Part shown: one piece after another, positions 48,826-60,289 of the stretch | Layout: each line of letters opens with the position of its first letter | Numbering within the stretch: position 1 is the first letter of the stretch | Origin: Basidiobolus meristosporus CBS 931.73 | Taxonomy: Eukaryota; Basidiobolomycota; Basidiobolomycetes; Basidiobolales; Basidiobolaceae | Length of the DNA: 64,000 bases | Assembly (NCBI GenBank): GCA_002104905.1 | Contig: MCFE01000213.1 | Coordinates: 1-64,000, forward strand | Reading direction: 5' to 3' | Made by a program: the position numbers and the translations under genes | Notes under the pieces: model-generated | Database searches by the model: none | Told to the model about the DNA's origin: nothing | What the model saw: the letters and a program-made list of their open reading frames with translations, nothing else

Positions 48826-50343
48826 CTATATTTTGGATTTTCTAGGATTCGCACCAGCCCTGATAAGTCCTTCCTGCGCAATTGACATCACCAACTTCCC
48901 ATCGGCAGTGTAAACCCTTCCGAATACAAGGCCACGTCCACCTCCTGTTTGTGGGCACTTGAACCAACAATATTTAGTAACCCAGAGTATCGGACGATGG
49001 CATTAGAATAGCTATGATATTTACCTCCATCTCATAGAGCAACCATTCGTCCGCACGGAATGGTGCATGAAACCAAATAGTATGGTCTAATGAGACAAGC
49101 ATTTCAAGCCGAGGATCGCTGAATTCATTCACCCCGTGACAAAGCAATGTGGTTTGCACAAAGTGGTGATCAGAGCAGTACGCAGCAACACACTAGATTA
49201 AAGAGAATCTCAGGAACCTTGTTATACATCAGAGCGATGAATGAAGCTCACCTGATGGAAAGCATGATCATCGCCTAACTTTCCTTTGGCTTTCATCCAT
49301 ATCAGCTAGGAATGCCAGAAAATATATGAGTGTTCCTCAATCAGAAGTGTCCAGAATGAAGCTAAGAACAGTACCTGGTACGGGTCCGATTTTTCTGGAT
49401 ATAGAATATCTTCTGGGTTTAACCCCTGAGTCCGCCGAATGTCAACAGGAATAGGCTAAGGAACATGCTGAGGTTAGGTCCGATGCATTGCTGCTTAAGA
49501 TCAATGGCCAGAATAGTGACCTCTTCCAGCACTTCACGAATGTATCTTTTGTAGCCCTTAGGGATATCAGTTCGCTTGAGCCAAGTAGAGAACCTCTCAT
49601 CATTACTAGTACCGGTGAGCGTTTGTGAATGAATGTTCCAAAATGACGGGAATTTTCGAAGGATACTACCTTGGTAACGTCTCGGGGTCAGGTGCAATGG
49701 GCATCTCGTATTGATGGTTCAATAGGGATGTCTCTGGTCTTTGGAAGCTGCAGGTACAAGTGAAAATGCAGCGGCCTTTTTGTTTCGCAAATACAGTGCG
49801 TGTCACATAGCTTTTTCCTTGAATCCAGTCATGAACATCGAATATCTAGGCCTTGTTCATAACAAGACAGTACTTACCATCGCGAACTCGCTCGACCTCG
49901 TATAATATAGGAATTGCATTGGTCGCTGCTAGCAAAAAGTATGAATGCAGTGACTTGAAACAAAGTTAGCGAGGTGAAAGTGGAAAGATCTCGGTAGATC
50001 TTACGTGCACGTGGTATTCTTTAGACACAGTTTTCATAGCTGCAGCTAGAGCTTGGCCCACCACTTGACCACCTAAGGTCATCCCGGGATTAATTGAAGG
50101 CCCATAAGAACTTAAGTAATCCACAAAGCGACTGTATACCAAATACGCCGCGGGCTCCAACGGGAATCCATAGATTCTTACTCCTATATAAATTCGTATC
50201 GATCTCTATGATAAAGGGGAAAATGAATTGTGTTCTTTGTAGAATCGTTGCCGCTTAAGTATGCTGATACCTTCCAGCTCTAACGTGGATTCGATAAGAG
50301 CTTTCAACTGCGGAGCCTGCGAGTCTAGTGAAGATCCAGACAT
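48826..50343 (-). CDS. TES1: Peroxisomal acyl-CoA thioesterase II (TES1-type)
   Basis: Hydrolyses acyl-CoA to free acid and CoA in peroxisomal fatty-acid metabolism. Intron-dense, about nine exons. Starting at MSGSSLDSQAPQ (50343), the order is NPGMTLGGQVVGQALAAAMK, HSLHSYFLLAATNAIPILYE, RDGKSYVTRTVFAKQKGR, RYIREVLEEV region, PIPVDIRRTQGLNP, LIWMKAKGKLGDDHAFHQ, CVAAYCSDHHFVQTTLLCHG, RLEMLVSLDHTIWFHAPFRA and TGGGRGLVFGRVYTADGKLV. This is the double hot-dog arrangement of TesB/ACOT8, with the catalytic Asp in the AYCSDH block and the conserved LDHTIWFH. The protein ends KSKI, a PTS1 variant, supporting import into peroxisomes. One exon boundary near 49480 was not fixed exactly. Confidence 0.88.
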
Positions 50344-52140
50344 AGTATCTTTTTCCCCGGGTTCAAGTGTCGTTCATCCCGTTGTTTCCTTGGATATGAT
50401 ATATATGGTACAACACTCCATACGCATATGCATCCACCAAGTTTCTATTTACGTAATTTGAATTGATTATCTAGATGAATTCGGACCGATTTGAGGCTAT
50501 TTAACCATGATTGCTAACAACTCACATATTCTAATTGACCTTCTATTTATCCCATCAAGTCACAGACTAAATCTGCTTAGTCATGATGATGATACAAAAC
50601 TGATCTGAAATAACACCACCAACACGATATCCACACCAATGGAGGGTTTCTTTAGACAGGAACTAATTGATATTTTTAAGCAAAGTGGTTAATTCCTGAT
50701 CCAAGAATGCTAATCAGCTTCATAGAATTGTTTGTGCGAATAGGTTACTAGTGCATTCTTCATAGTTTGTACCAAATGTTAAGTACATTGGTTACAGCAC
50801 ATTCATTATTGAGGACCACAAAAAGTAACATCTATCTACTTGTGCTGTGTTGATTGATTCAAAATGCCCCAACATCTAGACGAGCTTGAGAGGCCATTCG
50901 CGCAATTCCTGGCCATGCTAGGAGAGATTGTGCTCCGACACAGGATGGTGGAATCTTCCGTTGCTTGTAGCTACAGGATTTTGCGGTTACCAGGTGGAAG
51001 GGCCGAGAGGCTGTGTTTTGATCGCTGCACCTGAATATATAACTACAACTACAGCTACGTTTTCATGCCATAGTAAATTCGGCGAACATGCACACCTACC
51101 AATCTTCGGCTTTGGCAATGAACCATCCCGGTGGGTGTGAGCCAAAACTGCCAAAAACCCAACTCCAATCTACTGGTGATACAAAGAGATTTGTTTTCAT
51201 CTGTTAATTTGTTTTGTACGTCGCTCCCTTAATATTTTTGAGCAGCAAGTTATAGTCATCTATGGTAATACCGTAGTGTAACTGAAAATAATCTACCAGG
51301 TGCTCAAAGTAGCGTATCTGGATTGGCCAGATACTGTACATCTTGTATATATGCCAATCTCAGACACGTTACGTATGACTGGTGACCAAGTTTAGATTGC
51401 TACAACCCCTGTGCGCCGAAGGTTGGGAGACTCTGCTATGTTCATTCCAAAACGGAATGCGACATGGAAAACGATCTTGCAATAACTGGACACCTCTGAC
51501 AATGGTGCATCCTAGCCAATAGCTGAGGTGGCTAGGAGCGTGTGTCATCCTAGCTCTGTTCGACAAGTAGGGGTATCGGGGTGGTTAAAATATTCGGCCT
51601 AGCAAAATACCGAAGTGCACCGCTTCAAGGATAAAATCACATTTCGAGGCTGCGGGGCTCCTTGGTACCGAATGAATGGTATTGCTTCGCATTTCCAGAC
51701 GACTGGACAAGGTGCTCTCGTGACAATACTATCATCCTGCAACTCAACAACCCTGGGAAAGTCATGCCAACAAATCCCAGAAATCATCTGTCCCAAAATA
51801 TGCTCGAGGTCATTACTATTGGATACACTAATGAAGTTATTGGTTAGCTTGAAAAACAAGGATGAAATAGCCTCGGTCCGACCTCGGAAAGCGGTGTAGT
51901 GTGGTAAAGGCGAGTGGTGAGCATACTCAGCATGAGCTGCGGGGAATCTCAAGCTTGCCTTCCGAGCTTACCATGTCATACAGATGGGCTCATACATAAT
52001 TTTGGTAAAGATTTTCAGGTGTGACGTTACCATTTTCTAACCAGGTTCAGTACAAATCAATCATTTCAGTTTCTGGATTGGAGATTTTGATATATATAGG
52101 CAACAGAGCAGTGTATTTATTACCATTTTCATAGCGTCAA
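50344..52140. other. Gap with two weak ORFs
   Basis: A 56-codon plus-strand ORF at 50863-51033 starts in good context (AAAATG; MPQHLDELERPF). On the minus strand 51952-51599 is open for 117 codons with protein-like text (HILGQMISGICWHDFPRVVE) but no in-frame ATG or clean upstream exon was found; it may be an exon of an unresolved gene. A TATATATA stretch at 52090-52098 probably belongs to the synthetase promoter. Confidence 0.3.
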
Positions 52141-53814
52141 ATGATTTTCTCATCTCGTTATCCTTCGTTGACAATTCCAGATGTGGACTTCTACACATTC
52201 GTTATGTCAGGAACTTACGATGAATCTAGACCTATCCTTCTAGATCATCTAACCAAAGACAGCAAATGCCTGCGTGAGGTGAAAGAGGAGTCCAAGCGCA
52301 TTGCCAGAGGCCTACGGGAGAAGCTGAATTTCGGTAAAGGCAAGGTGCTGGCTATAGCTGCTAATAATCGTGTGGACTATATATCTGTGCTTCTTGGCAC
52401 TGTTGCCTCTGGTAAGCATAGTTCGCGCTTCTCCGATTGAAAAATATTGACGTCTTATTCCATAGGTGGTGCTTGCATGACCGTTAATTCTCAATACAAC
52501 GCTGAGGAGATGGCTCATCAGCTTTCCAATTCAAGAGCAGAGGTGATGGTCACTACTGAGGATCTCGCCGAAACTGTGAAAGAAGCCGCAAAAATCGCCG
52601 GCTCCTCGATCGAGTATATCTATGTCTTGGATAACAAAGACTCGCCGAAGTACTTATGGACAGCTCTGGCTTCAGATAATGCAGAAATGGATTGGTCTTT
52701 GGATCCTGAAGAATTCATGGACAGCCCTGCCATCCTTATTTATTCCTCTGGAACTACGGGCAAGCCAAAGGGCGTGGAGCTCACCCACAGGAACTTGGTA
52801 TCCACCTTGGTCCAGCTCGGATCGGCCGTCAAAAGCCATATCGCTGCAGTCATTCAGGACACGACTTTGAATGTATCGCCTATGTGCTATATTTCCGGGG
52901 TCTTCATGAATCTCGTTTCAGTCATGTCTGGGAACATGTTGGTCGTATTGCCTGATAGATATACCTTTAGGTTCCTATTGGGAGTTGTTGAGCAGTACCG
53001 CATCAAAAACCTGCTAGTCCCTCCCAACATCATCAATCTTTTATCGAAAAGCCCTGAGGTGGATGAGTTCGACCTCTCGAATTTAAAGCAAGCAGTCTAT
53101 TTCGGCGGGCCTATGTCACGTCTTGTGTGTGATATCGCCGAAAAGAGGCTGGGGATCTCTGTCAGCTCTGGCTATGGAATGACTGAGTGTTGCGGTGGAT
53201 TTGCAATCAGAGATGGATCTGAAATGCCACCTGAATCCGTGGGCGTGATCATGCCGAACTGCAGACTTAAAATTGTTGATGAAGAAGGCAAGCAATTATC
53301 TTATGGAGAAAAAGGCGAAATTTGTGTCAGTGGCCCAGGCGTAATGAGGGGATACTTCAACAATCCTGATGCCACTAGACAAGCCTTTGATGAGGATGGG
53401 TTCTACCACACTGGAGATGTTGGCTATATCGATGAAAACAACAACATCTACGTGGTCGATCGCATCAAGGAAATCATCAAATATGATAATAACCAGGTTG
53501 CACCAGCCGAACTCGAGGAGCTTCTTCTCATCCATCCAGCTGTTTCGGAGGCAGCTGTGATTGGCTACCCTTCAGAAAAGCAGCAAACTGAGTTACCATG
53601 TGGGTGCGTGGTGTTGAAGCAAACATCCGACAACCACCAGGAGTTGGCCGATCAAATTACCAAGCACGTCAACTCGAGAGTTGCTGATTACAAGCAGCTT
53701 CGAGCGGGCGTGGTTTTTGTTAATGATATACCTAGAAATAGTCACGGCAAGATTCTTCGACGTATCCTGCGCACCGAAGTTCAGCGAACCCATCCCCAGG
53801 CTGCAGTATTATAG
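52141..53814 (+). CDS. AMP-forming acyl-CoA synthetase/4-coumarate-CoA-ligase-like
   Basis: Adenylates a carboxylic acid with ATP and transfers it to CoA. Exons 52141-52411 and 52466-53814 give 539 residues, standard for the ANL superfamily. Motifs in order: YSSGTTGKPKGVELTHRN (P-loop, about residue 200), SSGYGMTECCGG (acid-binding A5), YHTGDVGYIDENN with the ribose-binding Asp, VDRIKEIIKYDNNQVAPAEL (hinge and A8) and the catalytic Lys in NSHGKILRRILR. The overall layout is that of 4CL/luciferase-like peroxisomal or cytosolic ligases. The C-terminus is AAVL, not a consensus PTS1. Acid specificity cannot be told from the sequence. The start at 52141 sits 42 bp after a TATATATA box. Confidence 0.92.
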
Positions 53815-54634
53815 TCACATCCTCCATTACATATTAGTATCATCCAGAGCTCAGTTTGAATCACATCCCTCTTCACCGTTAATGTCACTCCGCTTGATTG
53901 GATTCTGAGGTCTCAAGTATTAGGCTGTATGACGAGCGAGATGCTCTGAGTTCTGGAATCAATAATAAAATACCGATTCAGCGTAGACACACGGCCATCT
54001 GGATTGTTCATTTGACATGACTGCATAAGCAACCTTCGTTGATGGTTCTAACCATCATCCATATTCATGGGTACTATCACACCTTACAAATGAATTTGTT
54101 TCTGACTCGGCGTTCTAGATACAGATCAACTTGATTGCTTGGATCTGTTTCGAATTGCAACTTCAGGTAAAGCAGCTGCTAAGGATCTAACGATGCCCAT
54201 GAGGTTTCCAAGTTTCATGTTATACAGTGGGATAGAGTATTAGTTTCAGTAAGCTTGTGACTAGGCAAATGTAGATTCAAAATCCCGATTTGGATCCCGA
54301 TTCACCATCATAACTGAACCGACCTCCTTTACCAAGCTGAGACGGATCCATCCTGCTGATACAGAACAGCAAATCAAAACTTGTTGAAACGATCCATATC
54401 ACGATTACCAGATGGGATCTGAGGTTTGTTATAGATGAACATCATCACAGTGAACTTATGCCCATCATTACGCTACTGCTAATACTCATTGGTTGCGTAG
54501 CATCCAGAGCAAGTACTTAAAGACTATGCCTCGTGTTTGCTCCAAAGATTTCATCCCAATTCAGAGTGTTTACCTATCCGAGATTTATTCGTTTCCTCTT
54601 CACAATACTCCAGAGGTAACTCTGTTCCAAGTAT
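53815..54634. other. Intergenic, no gene seen
   Basis: Leader of the PAS gene. An upstream ATG at 54527 opens a short frame in the same region but does not share frame with the PAS domain. Confidence 0.35.
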
Positions 54635-55585
54635 ATGTCGAAATTCACATTTATATCGATCTCAAAATGCTCCAATACCGAAATGATCTACTTATCGCAA
54701 GGCTTTGAAGAGGTGTTGGGGTTTTCCGGGGCCAATTGGGTTGGCAAAGCTAAGATGGACTTATTTCACCCAGAGGATCGCGGAAGAATTTCAATTATTA
54801 TTGAGGCCTGCATCAAACTTCAGAAATTAGCGACTTTGCTCTATACTCGGATATTATCGGTTAGTGGGTATCAGATATTCGAAGTTTGCATCAATCATTG
54901 CTACGATATCCTTGTTTGCTCAAATAGATTGTTGCGCGAGGAAGATCTGCCAGGGATATTTGGTACGTGTAGCAAGTGCTCTATTACTATTTCTCTTTGA
55001 GTAATAGTATGAATTGTATGGAACGAAGAGCGGACATCGTTAACTGACAACATCATTACCATTACGGATGACCACAATATCAACGTGTTGGTAATTATGT
55101 CTTAACTTGTAGCTTTTGAGAAAGTGTTATAATTGTTGTTTAAAAAGGGTAGCACCGGAGTATTTGATACTGCTCTTAAATTAGAAAAGGCTTTATCCAG
55201 AAATGACATAAACCCGATAAGCTTAGAACCTGAGGAGCGGATATGCATGATATTGGATCATCTAGAAGCCTTTCGTATCAAGTATTGTTCAAGTGTTACA
55301 ACTACAGTTTTTGGACTCTATACCAAGGAATTAGTGGGCACCTCTGTACTAGACTTCATCGACACTGAGGATATATATGATGTTCAGGAAGAACTACGAG
55401 AGATTGTCAGAGACGAAGCAGTCAGCAATCGTATAAATTTCGCCTTCGTCTCACACTCTGGTCTGAAAACGGAGTTCCAAGCAAGTGTTAGCTACACCGA
55501 TGATGGAATTATATTAATTGCGCAAGTTAATCCGGAAGAAATGCTACAATCGATAGGTGAAATTGATTTAACCTGGCCCAAATGA
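54635..55585 (+). CDS. Two-PAS-domain sensor/regulator, WC-1-like zygomycete type
   Basis: Three exons (54635-54962, 55029-55090, 55148-55585) splice in frame to about 275 residues. The first PAS runs from MSKFTFISISKCSNTEMIYL through SQGFEEVLGFSG and KMDLFHPEDRGR to INHCYDILVCSN; the second starts near PEERICMILDHLEA and includes ELVGTSVLDFIDTEDI. The text resembles small PAS proteins common in zygomycete fungi, related to White Collar proteins but without a zinc finger. The first PAS lacks an obvious NCRFLQ-type LOV flavin cysteine motif, so light sensing is not supported. Likely a dimerising regulator. The middle 62-nt exon depends on an acceptor (gaacgaag|AG) that I chose for frame continuity. 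Confidence 0.72.
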
Positions 55586-56413
55586 TCCCATAGTCAAACT
55601 CGACAGTCCCTCATAGAAGATAGTAAACCAATACGCTGATCCCACAAAGCTAGGCAAATCTGATGCAGGCAATATCATACAATAAAGCAACCTATCCTTT
55701 CTCTCAGGAGACCAGGCCATAGGCCTGGTACATACTCAAATTACCTGAACCTGTTTAATCATGCGGTGCCCACCATGCTCATTTTTATTACGGTTATAAT
55801 TCCAAAGGCTAGACTTCATTAAGAAAGGCTATCCGATGCACATGTGTAGTAAATCTATTGATGTTTGTTATCATTTAGGTTTGTCATATTATGGGCATTA
55901 TCGTAGCTAATCAAGAGCTCTCATGGAAAAATTCTAGCATGCACCAGTGTGTTACACGGGCTTACTGGGCTCACCATTCTGTCCGTCAGAAGTAATGGAG
56001 CTGGAATAACTTGAAATCAATCAAATTCAGACTAACAGGCCGCCTTGCAATATTCCCTCGACCTGAGACCTTCCTTCATACTGATTGTGACCTGTATTAA
56101 GAACTTTTTGGCAAATGAATCCGAGACAGGGCACTCTACAATTCAGACCTTTAGCTTAATCCGGAAATCATCTGACCGGGTTTATTCCCAAATAATGTTC
56201 GGAATTTCCAAAGTCGACACCTAATAGTCCTGACAGGATCGAAACTAGTCAGTAGGCTAGTATTGCATATTGCGCTCCACCCATTGTTAATGCTAATAAC
56301 CGTAGCACTTTTTAGGACTAGATCTACAATTCTATGCGCGGAAAAGGATATAAAAGGCTCACTGTGCGGGAAAGGCTCAGCAACAACGTTTGATACGTTC
56401 TCCCTCATCAGTA

Positions 56414-56727
56414 ATGAAATTCGCGCCAGTCGTGTTCATCTTATTTGTCATGTTGCTTAACTTAACTGTGACCGAGGCAGTCGCAAGACGTAGACCCAGA
56501 CGTGGAATTAAGGATATTCACGGAAACACTTTAAGCTATGTCATCGTCACTCTCGCACCAAGTAAGGCCCACCTTTTACGCAAAACAATCCAGCAAAACA
56601 AAGCAGTACTAACAGCGTATTTTTAGCTCCAACTCCAAAAAAGACCAAAAAAAGACATAGCGCTACCCAGACCACCTACACTGCTACCCCAGTTTTGCCT
56701 ACTCCCACCGTTACTTCAACCTATTGA
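56414..56727 (+). CDS. Small secreted basic peptide with Thr/Pro tail
   Basis: Exons 56414-56561 and 56627-56727, 82 residues. A signal peptide (MKFAPVVFILFVMLLNLTVT) is followed almost at once by a polybasic run VARRRPRRG, then DIHGNTLSYVIVTLAP and a low-complexity tail of Thr, Pro and Lys (PTPTPKKTKKRHSATQTT). No cysteines. The dibasic sites could be cut by a Kex2-type protease, but no repeated peptide follows. No family recognised. A TATA-like sequence (GGATATAAAAGG) lies about 70 bp upstream at 56347-56358. Confidence 0.6.
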
Positions 56728-57370
56728 TCCGTGAAAACCCCAGCCCGGTTCTCGCCAAGATCATCCACCAACATCAGCAATACATTGCATGACTAAATTT
56801 TGCTACCCGCGAAGAGAAGTGCTTCATGTACTTGGCGATTCCTAACGTGAGTTAGACATGCCATTCTTTATTGTCGTGATATTCCCTAGAACCTAGCTCT
56901 TGTGGCTGCACTTTGTCAAAAATGATATTTCGTAGTTGAAGGCTGACATCAGCATATAAAGGATTGAGGTTCAGGAATATTTGATGTTAATCTTGAATGT
57001 TCAGTGTCCCACATCGAAGTAGCTATGTATATGCCACGATTACTAAATCATTTCCTGCTGAATTCTAATGAAACCGGTATGAGGCAATGTCTAAATATTA
57101 TTGGTGCAGGGTCAGTACCATAATAGCCTCTTACCCGGATCAATTTGAATTAAATCAAGAGTGCGTGTGCTATTACACAAGTGCAACAATCAATTGTGGG
57201 AGACGTCGAATTCGTGGATATGGATGGCAGCTTCAATTAATATGCAATTTTCAATCGATTCTCAAGTACCGTTAATAAGGTGGTTTGCAGGTCCGAACCT
57301 AGTCAAAAAACTCCTTTTATGGCAGGAAAATCGAGGAGCTTGGTATCCTGAAGTGAAGAGCAATAGTGCT

Positions 57371-57795
57371 TTATTCGTCATCTTTTTCGGTTTCCGATGT
57401 CATATTCTTCGAACCAGGGACAACAATATTGATACTAATTTGCACAGGCACAACCTCTTCACAATTACACTTGACTTTTGCCTTTCCAGTGGTTGACCAG
57501 CCGTAGCTTCCGGTGGACATTTTTGTTGGCTTTGCAGTCAAAGAGATGATTGCCTCGTCGTTCTCTTTGGTATCCTCATCATCGTGGGAGATTTGTACTT
57601 TGAGTGGTTTGGCCATTTTCAAGAATGCCTCCAGCTGTGGTAGAGTCTATGATAGAAAGGATAAGTCTTATACACATCTCAAGCGTCCATCAGGTAACAT
57701 ACTTCAGTTCTACTCTTCTTTGGTGAGTGTTCTGAATCTACTTCAGTAGGTTCACTGAGCTCCTTCCTCTTGGATGGGGATTTCTTATCAGGCAT
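57371..57795 (-). CDS. Small conserved fungal protein, function unknown
   Basis: Two exons: 57795-57703 and 57650-57371, joined at RTE|TLPQLEAFLK, 123 residues. The N-terminal 30 are charged (MPDKKSPSKRKELSEPTE), resembling a nuclear localisation region. The C-terminal domain has AIISLTAKPTKMSTGSYGWS followed by alternating beta-strand text (KVKCNCEEVVPVQISINIVV) and VPGSKN. I recall basidiomycete and other fungal small proteins with the same STGSYGW...VQxxINxxVxGSKN wording, all uncharacterised. No membrane span. The 52-nt intron is GT-AG. Confidence 0.68.
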
Positions 57796-60015
57796 GATTG
57801 GTTATTATTACTTGTAAAGGTTTAAGTGTTAAATTAATTGGTCTTGGCCAAAGCTTGAATATGATGGCATCTTTTATATCCAAGGAACTACATATGTGAG
57901 GTACCCATCGATCATCGAACAAAGGGCTTGCATGCCTCTGGTCTTTAGAGGCCCAATATATGACTGCATGATAGTTTATATTAGCGTATGCTTAGGATCT
58001 GCTCACTGCCAGCCCCTACTGAACTACATACATCCCATATAGATTTGCGAACAATAAGGATCATGTTGTACGAATGTCAGATAGTACAAGACGGTTTAGA
58101 ATCGCATCGCCTCATACGTTTGAATAAATTTAATATTGGTGTACAGAGCCAAGGACTCCATAAGGAGAATTTTCCTTTGCGTATTGGTGATCGAGGTATT
58201 GCCTTTTGATAAATTCTTGAGCGTGGATTCTTGACAATTCGTACTATTGTGTAAAGTTTAGGCCACTTACCAGGCGTGTTACACTGGAATGTCAACCTCG
58301 CGGTGTTACAATTGGTATATGGATAATTTTCTCCATGTATGTGTATACAAAGCAGCATCAAATCATTTTTTGAAGCATGAATACAGAGCACTTGAGCGTC
58401 CCCTTGTGTATTTACATTTCTCTGATTAAAGGACTGGTATCTACCTTTATGCACCAAGATTTACATCGTTGAAACAGATAGGAGTACACAAATGATATGT
58501 CTGTGGGATATCTTCCCAAAGTATGCTGATTGAGATCAGTATTGTTAATCATGCTTACCCCGATATTTAACTTATTTTGCATAACATCGTTTACCATAGT
58601 ATCCTGGCAGAGGGGTAAAGAGCAATAGAATTGGTATTATACACCAAATGTGGGACAGCTTTCCCACATTCCTCTTAAGAATACTCGATGGTTTTGTTAT
58701 CCATAAACCTGTGATAGGTTCGTTACTTATAGTGGCGTAAACCTGCACAACCAGGGCCTCTTTTGGAGGAAACAACCATAAATGAAAGTACTACGTGTAC
58801 AACCGAGATTCTGCAAGCGATTCCGGATATATATATGAAACTCTCACTAGATATTTTATTCGATGTAGACGTATACAGTCCTTCAAACTTCCCTAAAGAC
58901 CAAGCCAATTACAAGTAGGGAACCGGCCCCATCGCTGATATCTCAAGTGGGGCTCATTGAGTAGCCAGATTGTAGAATCTAATTGATAAAGAATTGATCA
59001 TCTAACTCCAAACCTCCATTGGGTTAGCCAATCAGTGGCTCAGTCGTTTGGTAATGAAAAACTTGAACCAAGTCGCTGAAAACTATCCCTTAAACAAACT
59101 CGTATCTTTTGCTGATTTCATGTGAATAATAGCCTCTCAGATGCAAGTATATTGGTTCTTTGCAATGTAACACTAAATATATCCTCAGGTGGCTTTGACG
59201 GTTTATCATAACATCAATGAACGTTTGTCATCCACTCTACGTAGTTTCATGCTTATCATCCCGGGCTTATTCGGTAAAACTGCACTCCAATCACAGTCTT
59301 GAAGATACCGGATGAATACGATATTTGATCAAGATGTAGTGAGTCAAATGTAATATTGATGAATCTTAATATGTTAACAAACTGTAGTCAATTTGAGTCA
59401 TCTGCTTCAGAATCCATCAAATTCGGACAAAATGGATATCTATTATCGTACACGTGTGCACCTCTTCACTTCCAAATAAGGAGCCGTGGCATCGATTTGA
59501 AGCATCATGTGGGTTGCTCTTCTGAACTAGTCGATATATTTGGTGTTTCCAGGTTCCTTGACTGATACTACTTCAGAGTTAATTATCTTATTGATGGGAA
59601 AATCATACATCTGTCACGGCCAATCTTTGGTTATCGTGAGTTTGCCGCAAACTTTCCTGTGAAGTTGCCACTTGGGTTACAAATATATTTCCTTGCTATA
59701 CTGACTGAGGTTATATCATAGTACATGAAATCGATACGGATTGGAAACGACTGGTTTAGATACTTCGAATAGTATACAATCGATATAATAGGTGAATAAA
59801 TCCACAGATTACGGATGCCATATTCCTCATCCAACTTGGGGTGCACGCATTTACTTCATAATTGGTCATAGTAACTCGGGAACATCTCCAGCACTGAATA
59901 AATAGCCTTGCTATCCGCCGTTGAGCTCAATTGCCTTTATTCAAAGCTTCTGACTTTCTCACTGAACTTCCTTAGTCGCAGTCCGCGACTTCTACCAACA
60001 AGCTACTAACCTTTC
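57796..60015. other. Intergenic, no gene seen
   Basis: About 2.2 kb without supported genes; short frames on both strands lack protein-like composition. The last 80 bp are CT-rich promoter or leader. A perfect branch site and acceptor (ctactaac..tttcag, 60003-60017) suggests a 5'-UTR intron ending just before the attenuator uORF. Confidence 0.4.
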
Positions 60016-60024
60016 AGGTTTTAC

Positions 60025-60181
60025 ATGTACTTCCACACCCAAGAAAAGAACTCATCTGACTACATCTCTGACCAAAGTAACCCTCTTTCCTTTACTTCTA
60101 TGCATCCTGTGGGTCCGCTCGCAACCGATTCTAACTGTTTTCTCTATTCTAGTTTGGAAAGCTCTCAATCAAACCAACTAA
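60025..60181 (+). promoter_or_regulatory. Arginine attenuator peptide uORF, split by an intron
   Basis: Leader peptide of the arginine-specific CPS gene. Exon 1 is 60025-60076 and exon 2 is 60153-60181; splicing removes 60077-60152 (gtaacc..ttctag, branch ctaac at 60131) and gives 26 codons with core DYISDQIWKALN. The fungal attenuator peptide (N. crassa arg-2, yeast CPA1) has core DY(L/I)SDHxW and stalls the ribosome at its stop codon when arginine is high. The invariant Asp is residue 12 here, as in Neurospora. His of the core is Gln. No other ATG lies between the peptide stop and the CDS start at 60290. Confidence 0.88.
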
Positions 60182-60289
60182 ATCTAACCAGTTATCTCAA
60201 GCTATTACTCCACAAGTTTATCTCTCCGTCCAGCAACTATTCAACGCTCAACACACAATTACTAGAATACTTTAAATTTCATCAAGAAA

